Assembly: GCA_003024985.2 (NCBI GenBank)
Contig: PXIH01S0000343.1
Origin: Euperipatoides rowelli
Taxonomy: Eukaryota > Onychophora > Udeonychophora > Euonychophora > Peripatopsidae
Reading direction: 5' to 3' (one strand)
Length of the DNA: 12,496 bases
Numbering within the stretch: the first letter of the stretch is position 1; the number at the start of each line of letters is the position of its first letter. The notes under the pieces were generated by a model. The model saw only the letters and a list, made by a program, of their open reading frames with translations. It was not told the origin of the DNA and searched no databases. Of the stretch, positions 8,239 to 12,496 are shown piece by piece. A program made the position numbers and the translations under genes.

Positions 8239-8290
8239 AAAATATATTAGCAGCAGATAGTAGAAATCATATCTTCTGCTAATATATTTT
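8239..8290. repeat. 21-bp near-perfect inverted repeat (hairpin)
   Basis: The arms 8239-8259 and 8270-8290 are reverse complements at 20 of 21 positions (AAAATATATTAGCAG on the left against CTGCTAATATATTTT on the right, with one mismatch further in). The loop is GTAGAAATCA. It sits 112 bases upstream of the transposase start and inside the tentative hAT end at 8322, so it may be a subterminal part of that element. Stem length and loop size also resemble a small-RNA precursor; the sequence alone does not decide. Confidence 0.8.
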
Positions 8291-8476
8291 GGAGGGTTGT
8301 GGCATCAACTTCAAAGCCACTGTAGATATGAACAAGCTATCAATTCATTAAATCCTTTATATATTGTGTTGGGCTGGGGAGGGTTATGTAAACTTTATAA
8401 ACTTTGAAAAAATAGGTCTACTAAAAACTAATTTCTTACTGACTACCATTTTTTTTTTAAATTTATTTATTTACAG

Positions 8477-8516
8477 TATATCAGAATCCAATCTAAAAGA
8501 TTGGGAAAGCCCAGAG
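8477..8516 (+). CDS. Candidate 40-nt internal exon, unknown
   Basis: The acceptor ATTTATTTACAG ends at 8476 behind an AT-rich pyrimidine tract, and a donor-like GAG|GTATTA follows at 8516/8517. The enclosed frame reads ISESNLKDWESPE. If the donor is not used, the frame continues through LLQVQIKYQQN to TGA 8553-8555, giving another short terminal-exon-like frame. The composition is more protein-like than the phenylalanine-rich upstream part of the same frame (8364-8476), which is probably chance. No family recognised; low confidence. Confidence 0.22.
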
Positions 8517-8700
8517 GTATTATTACAAGTTCAAATTAAATACCAACAAAATTGACTAAACAAATTAAAAAATCCCTTATATTATTACATGTTGTTTAAA
8601 AAAATAATTTTGACTGATTGTAGGCTAATACAGAATATAAAGATAGAATCAGACACTGTTATTAAATCTGGCACTCAGTTTGCTGTATTTTAAAACTTAC

Positions 8701-8806
8701 CATTGAAAGCAAGCCGACTTTAAATATGAAACAAGAACATGCTTGTTCAGCCTCCCTTTGAGTGGCATCTGGAGATAAACCTTATCCACATGGATTACTC
8801 CCAAAA
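8701..8806 (-). CDS. Weak minus-strand exon candidate
   Basis: On the minus strand a strong donor, ATG|GTAAGT, lies at 8701/8700. Upstream of it a frame is open from about 8828 and reads GVIHVDKVY, then QMPLKGRLNKHVLVSYLKSA, ending CFQW at the donor. The phrase LNKHVLV recalls the helix of a C2H2 zinc finger, but the cysteine-to-histidine spacing is wrong and the paired cysteines are missing, so I do not call a finger. The acceptor (CATTTAG, exon start 8806) has a poor pyrimidine tract. Confidence 0.18.
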
Positions 8807-8829
8807 CTAAATGGTTTAGCAGCCTTATT

Positions 8830-9820
8830 TTTTATTTACAGTCCTTTAGTTAACCTTNACCTAAAGCTGAACCTTAACTCCTACTAAGCAATACATAAAT
8901 ATGACCCAACCCTAAGGATAAGTGGTGGAATAAATCTGATTGATGGTTTTTGAGGATTGTTGACATCATTTCCATCAACTATTAACCAATCAAGGGTCAT
9001 ATTTATAGTAATTTATTTGGATAAGATTGCTCAGCAGACACTAACTAATCAATAGTAAGGTGTGTGAGAAATGAAAAGCAAAGAAAGATTTTTTTCAAGA
9101 CTAAAATAATAAAGTAAATAGTTAAAGGATACATTAATACTAAATTTTCCTTGGCAGACAAATTAATGGAGTAAAGTATACAATCAAAGAATTAATAATA
9201 GATTTTTTTCCCCTAGCAATAAAGTTACATCAAGTCTGCAGGAAAACTTATCTACACAATTACTTTATTAAAATAAGAGCAGATAATTGGATGATGGCTG
9301 GACTGATGCAAAATAGAAATAGCCTATTTGGTACCATATTTAAACCTTATAACTTTATTAAATGATAAAATATGCTGTACAATGGTAACGGAGATTCTTG
9401 TGTCATTGGAGGCTAGTGTTCAGCCATTCCATTTCATATACTGTTAGACTATATACAGTATATAACAATTTTGTTTAGTGTGAAGTGAGGGGTGGTGTCG
9501 CTTCAACAAATGAAATCAGCAAACTCTGTCCACACGTGTTCCCTCTCTATTCAAGCCCTGACTGCATGTTCACTTGGTTGATATCACCATGACTTTTACA
9601 TTGCTTATTACAAAAAGGCACTCTAAAGACTGAATTAGATTTCTAGCCCAAGAAAAATATGGAAAGTACGGACTTATTTGTTATGTCCAGTGGTGAGCCC
9701 ATTGTTAAAATTTTTTGTTAATTTAAATGAGAAGCCACCAGATAAATTTAATCCTGATGTCTATGTCGGCTATGGAACCAATAGGAGACCAGGGAATAGT
9801 AAGAAAGAAAAAAAATGTCA
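8830..9820. other. Non-coding stretch with small inverted repeats
   Basis: No gene is supported. It contains one N (8858), the small element at 8895-9006, a 9-bp inverted pair ATATACTGT/ACAGTATAT (9436-9444, 9455-9463), and the E-box palindrome ACACGTGT (9532-9539). The region 9480-9620 is less AT-rich than its surroundings but holds only short frames, such as ATG 9659 with 21 codons, without further support. Confidence 0.45.
8895..9006. repeat. Small element with 13-bp terminal inverted repeats
   Basis: ATAAATATGACCC (8895-8907) and GGGTCATATTTAT (8994-9006) are perfect reverse complements bounding 112 bases. Inside, GATTGATGG and CCATCAA can pair further. The flanks (AGCAATAC on the left, AGTAATTT on the right) show no clear target-site duplication. 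It is compatible with a tiny MITE or a foldback. Confidence 0.4.
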
Positions 9821-9834
9821 CCACTAGATGGCAG
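9821..9834 (+). promoter_or_regulatory. CTCF core motif match
   Basis: CCACTAGATGGCAG fits the CTCF core consensus CCASYAGRKGGCRS at all 14 positions. CTCF is a zinc-finger architectural protein of bilaterian animals. A single in-silico match is not proof of binding, and such motifs are also spread by transposons: CAGTGGTGA at 9690-9698 and TCACCACTA at 9818-9826 form a possible short inverted pair around the interval. Confidence 0.4.
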
Positions 9835-9897
9835 TTTTTGTAATGATGTTTGAATTACTTAGAAGTAAGATTTTTATTTTTTGAAATTCTGTATTTA

Positions 9898-9909
9898 GGT
9901 ACCGGTACC
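9898..9909. repeat. 12-bp palindrome GGTACCGGTACC
   Basis: It is a perfect palindrome, 8 of 12 G+C, with TACCGGTA at its centre. The same octamer occurs at 2744-2751 and 10269-10276. It stands out in this AT-rich, CpG-poor DNA. Confidence 0.75.
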
Positions 9910-10017
9910 TTATGTAAAATAATATTACATTTTTTTTAATGTGTTTTTAATAAGCAACGATAAAACATTTATTTGTAGTATTTTATTAATATTTCCTTAT
10001 ATTAAAATAAGTAAAAG

Positions 10018-10121
10018 TGGGCTGTTTGGTGTAGTGGCAGAGCCCTCGCCCACTGACCGAAGAGTGTCAATTTGAATCTGACTGTCAGAGCTTGGTTTTT
10101 CATTGGAAAAAAAAAAAAATT
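10018..10121 (+). mobile_element. tRNA-derived SINE
   Basis: The unit starts near GTGGGCTGTT. It has a box A-like TGGTGTAGTGG (10028-10038), which fits the tRNA pattern TRGYNNARNNGG. A degenerate box B, AATTTGAATCT (about 10069-10079, for GGTTCGAATCC), follows at tRNA-like spacing. Next come an unrelated short body ending CTTGGTTTTTCATTGG and then an A-tail of 13. Pol III boxes plus an A-tail are the layout of tRNA-derived SINEs. The part before box B is more GC-rich than its surroundings. The box B changes suggest an old, inactive copy. No clear flanking duplication was seen, and the parent tRNA cannot be named. Confidence 0.6.
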
Positions 10122-10545
10122 ATATAATGGTTAATGTGGTAGCCTATTGTTAAATTTTTTACAGCTTATCACTGGTTATATCTGATTCATATTTACAGTA
10201 TGTATACCTTATAATCAAAGGTAGGAAACTGTTATATAAAATAAAAGAATTTAAAAAAAAAATAAAAGTACCGGTAACTCTTTAAAAGAGGAACATTTTG
10301 AAAAATTCATATTAAATACCTTTACTTTTCCAATATACTGTAGCTCACTTTTTTTTTAATTCCTTTTCACTGTACAATGTTGTAAATAAATAAGGAGATC
10401 CTTTATTATTATTGCCAACATATTAAATTGTCTCTGCTTTTCCCTATACTATGTCTGATGAATGATGTAATGAAAAACACTTAGAAATCAAGTCAGATCC
10501 TTTTAAGCCACAAAATGTAAAACATCTAAAAAATTGCCGAGGCTT

Positions 10546-10599
10546 TTGGAATAATAATTACAACTTCCACGATGCCCTATTTTCTCATTATTATTCCAA
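10546..10599. repeat. 13-bp perfect inverted repeat
   Basis: TTGGAATAATAAT (10546-10558) and ATTATTATTCCAA (10587-10599) pair perfectly across a 28-base loop that is less AT-rich (it contains CTTCCACGATGCCC). Hairpin-forming; function unknown. Confidence 0.6.
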
Positions 10600-11259
10600 T
10601 AATTTATATTAGATTGTTATTGATGTTTCACCTCCTGCTGCTACAAGGTCAAGGCCATCAAGCTGCCACTCGTGCACATTAATCAAGTTCAGGAGCAAGT
10701 ACGGTCAACATTTGTCTGTCTCTTGAAATATAAACTTTGTTAGTAAATTAGATTGTTTAGTTTCTAGAATCTATTTAAATGCATATGTTCCAAACTTACC
10801 TACTTTGTACACTTCATAATAAACCCTCTTACCGATTATAAATTTTCATTGTCCTACTACATTCTACTCATCTTTTTAAATTTTTTACCCAGAAATCCAA
10901 AGAAAGAGGTAGAATAAGAACTCTAAGAAAACTCACAAATTCAGATATCTGTAAGTTTCCCAAATGCTTACCTGTTATCACAGCCGTTAGTCAAACAGAG
11001 CTTTTAATTACTTCACTGAACACAGGAACGAGACAACATTCCATTACTGGCATCCCATTACTAGGCATATATATTCAAACCCTTTCAACTTAGCCCTCAT
11101 ATTCTGGTACCCATACAGTTATAAGCTCCTAAAATGATTCTGGCCCTCATAGCTGTACGTTTTTCCGTATTCATATGGTTTTTTTTTACCTTAAAATACA
11201 GCTTCCATAATAATTATACTTTTTTTTTTAATAATAAAAAAAAAAGTATATTGTAAAAG

Positions 11260-11273
11260 CACTAGATCTAGTG
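11260..11273. repeat. 14-bp perfect palindrome CACTAGATCTAGTG
   Basis: It is a perfect palindrome without a spacer. About 20 bases on, TTGGCA and TGCCAA form a second inverted pair. Possibly part of a transposon end. Confidence 0.5.
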
Positions 11274-11280
11274 ATTTGTC

Positions 11281-11583
11281 TCAAAGGTTGGCAACGTGAT
11301 AGTGCCAATGACAATCATGTAGCATCTGCACTCCACAGCCATGGTATGAATTGTTTTTGTTTTTTTCAAATGACCGCTAAAACCTATTAATCAAGTAACA
11401 AGTAAACTAAAACGTGTTGAAGATATTTCATAACATTAATTGTCAAAAATCAAGTTAAAACTGGTAATGACTTGAACTAAAATATATCATTTATATGTTG
11501 CATACATCTTATTTTTTTTGTGCAAATCTTCCTTATTTTTTTGTTAATCTTATTTTTTACCCAAAATAAATCTGGCAACCCTG
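11281..11583 (-). repeat. Dispersed repeat copy B, possible MITE
   Basis: The minus strand starts CAGGGTTGCCAGATTTATTTT at 11583 and shares its word order with copy A at 1-57. A possible opposite terminus, CAAAGGTTGGCAAC, starts at about 11284 on the + strand and matches the first end at about 7 of 10 core positions. That would bound an element of about 300 bases. No target-site duplication was found (CTCATAAC on the right side), so only the right end is reasonably supported. Confidence 0.35.
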
Positions 11584-12496
11584 CTCATAACAGTATTAAA
11601 AACATAAACTGTATATGAGTAAACAACATTATAGTTTTTTTTTTTTTTTTTAGAAAAAAAAAAAATAACTTTTTTTTTTCCCTACATGATGTAAAATCTT
11701 ATCCAAGAGAGAAAATTTCCAAACTGATCTCTAAAGTAATTTTGTGGCTGTGACAAATGTTGACCAATTTTAAATTCTAATTTGGAACCAATTTTAAACC
11801 CATGTAAAACCTAATATTACATAGATTACAATCTCATTATCAATAAAGTCTGAAATCAAAATTTCCATATCCAAACATATTTTTTTCAAGATATTTTTTA
11901 AAGTATTCTTTTAATGATTTAGTAATGGAAAATACAAAAAAAAATAAACAATTTTTCTGTTTTTATATAACAAAAACCATAGAATTGGCTTATTTCAAAT
12001 TACAAACAATTGCTCTAAAAAAATGATAAACACATCAGTAAAAAAGGAAAAAAAAAATTTGATTTATATTAATAATTAATATTTGCATACCAGCACTGAA
12101 ATCTTTTGGATATAGCCAACATGGTTGTTCCTAAAAGTTTCAGACTGAATGGGCTGAAAAATATTCATTAAAGCCATTCTATTTATTATCAGACATAGCA
12201 TTCAAACCAAGACTTTGTAAAATGAACTCAAATAACTAATTATTAAATCATACCCTAATCTAACTTCCATGTTAAAAGTCAAATGTTATAAACAAATTAT
12301 TACTTTAAATAATAATGTACAGTATATTAAAAATGTTAAGAAAAGCTATTATTGTTAAATTAAATTTTCAAAATAGATTAAAAATACTCACTGTAAATTA
12401 TGTCCTAAATGTTAAAATAAAAATGAATTCTTAAAGTGGTTTATCAATGATTTTTTTTTTTTAATTGATTTATGTTTAGTTTTACTTAAAAATATT

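Larger units (their letters stand above)
6178..8322 (-). mobile_element. hAT DNA transposon remnant, tentative ends
   Basis: The transposase remnant at 6415-8127 must belong to a hAT element. On the minus strand a hAT-like terminus CAGTGGCTTTGAAG starts at 8322. The only candidate for the opposite end is ATGTGACCTTGAA, starting near 6176-6178, which shares about 9 of 13 bases with it. No matching 8-bp target-site duplication could be found (TAGATATG follows the right end; TAGATGTG occurs at 6173-6180 but overlaps the proposed left end). Both ends are weakly supported; the coding part is firm. Confidence 0.3.
10122..12496. other. AT-rich non-coding stretch
   Basis: No gene was found in about 2.4 kb. 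It holds a TACCGGTA octamer (10269-10276), inverted repeats at 10546-10599 and 11260-11273, an AGGTCA/AGGCCA direct pair (10646-10657), good minus-strand splice signals near 10972-11015, a repeat terminus at 11583, and long A/T homopolymers (about 11635-11680). From 11880 to the end the DNA is almost all A/T and nothing is recognisable. Confidence 0.5.

Noticed and set aside
8364-8476. Upstream part of the 63-codon + frame
   Set aside because: Translation of T-rich intron-like sequence up to a splice acceptor; only the part after 8476 looks protein-like.
8732-8741. p53-type half site GAACATGCTT
   Set aside because: A single degenerate 10-mer half site without an adjacent partner is expected by chance.
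9690-9826. Short hAT-like MITE with CAGTGGTGA/TCACCACTA ends
   Set aside because: The terminal match is only about 8-9 bases and no 8-bp target-site duplication is present; mentioned only as a caveat to the CTCF match.
1-12496. CRISPR array, bacterial operon, rRNA or intact tRNA gene
   Set aside because: No regular spaced repeats, no ribosome-binding sites with tightly packed frames, and no cloverleaf with intact boxes; the only tRNA-like unit is the decayed SINE at 10018.

Overview
The window is roughly three quarters A+T, full of A and T homopolymers, and has no intact gene of ordinary length. It reads as non-coding animal DNA (intron or intergenic) into which transposable elements have inserted and decayed. 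The element types (an animal-type hAT transposase, a Jockey/CR1-like LINE and a tRNA-type SINE) and a perfect match to the bilaterian CTCF consensus point to an invertebrate metazoan, perhaps an arthropod or mollusc. The species cannot be fixed from this sequence. No bacterial or organellar features were seen.

Layout. 1-57: fragment of a dispersed repeat, related to a second copy ending at 11583. 182-214: short GC-rich hairpin between A-tracts. 807-942 and 1834-1893 (+): two short open stretches, each behind a good splice acceptor and ending in a stop codon, which look like 3'-terminal coding exons. 1646-1688 and 2405-2473: hairpins in otherwise empty DNA. 3512-3720 (+): short coding-like frame broken by two stops. 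3774-3824: a 25-base sequence repeated exactly on both sides of a single N, probably an unmerged contig overlap. 3870-3929: a 60-base GC- and CpG-rich island that folds into three consecutive hairpins. 4130-5066 (-): 5'-truncated, frameshifted reverse transcriptase of a LINE. 5998-6166: a long imperfect palindrome.

6415-8127 (-): the main find, an almost full-length but heavily broken hAT transposase, recognisable from its start methionine to its C-terminal dimerisation region. It has several frameshifts, nonsense codons and one internal deletion. A near-perfect 21-bp inverted repeat (8239-8290) lies just upstream. 8477-8555 (+) and 8701-8806 (-) are weak exon candidates. 8895-9006 is a small element with 13-bp terminal inverted repeats. 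9821-9834 matches the CTCF core. 9898-9909 is a perfect palindrome containing TACCGGTA, an octamer seen three times here. 10018-10121 is a tRNA-derived SINE. 10110-12496 is mostly AT-rich spacer with small inverted repeats and a possible MITE ending at 11583.

The pieces do not form a pathway. The transposon proteins are dead copies. Any host gene would have to be a spliced gene whose introns fill most of the window; the weak + strand exon candidates are the only sign of one. I found no convincing undescribed system. The best candidates for follow-up are the GC-rich hairpin island, the long palindrome and the terminal-exon candidate at 807-942.
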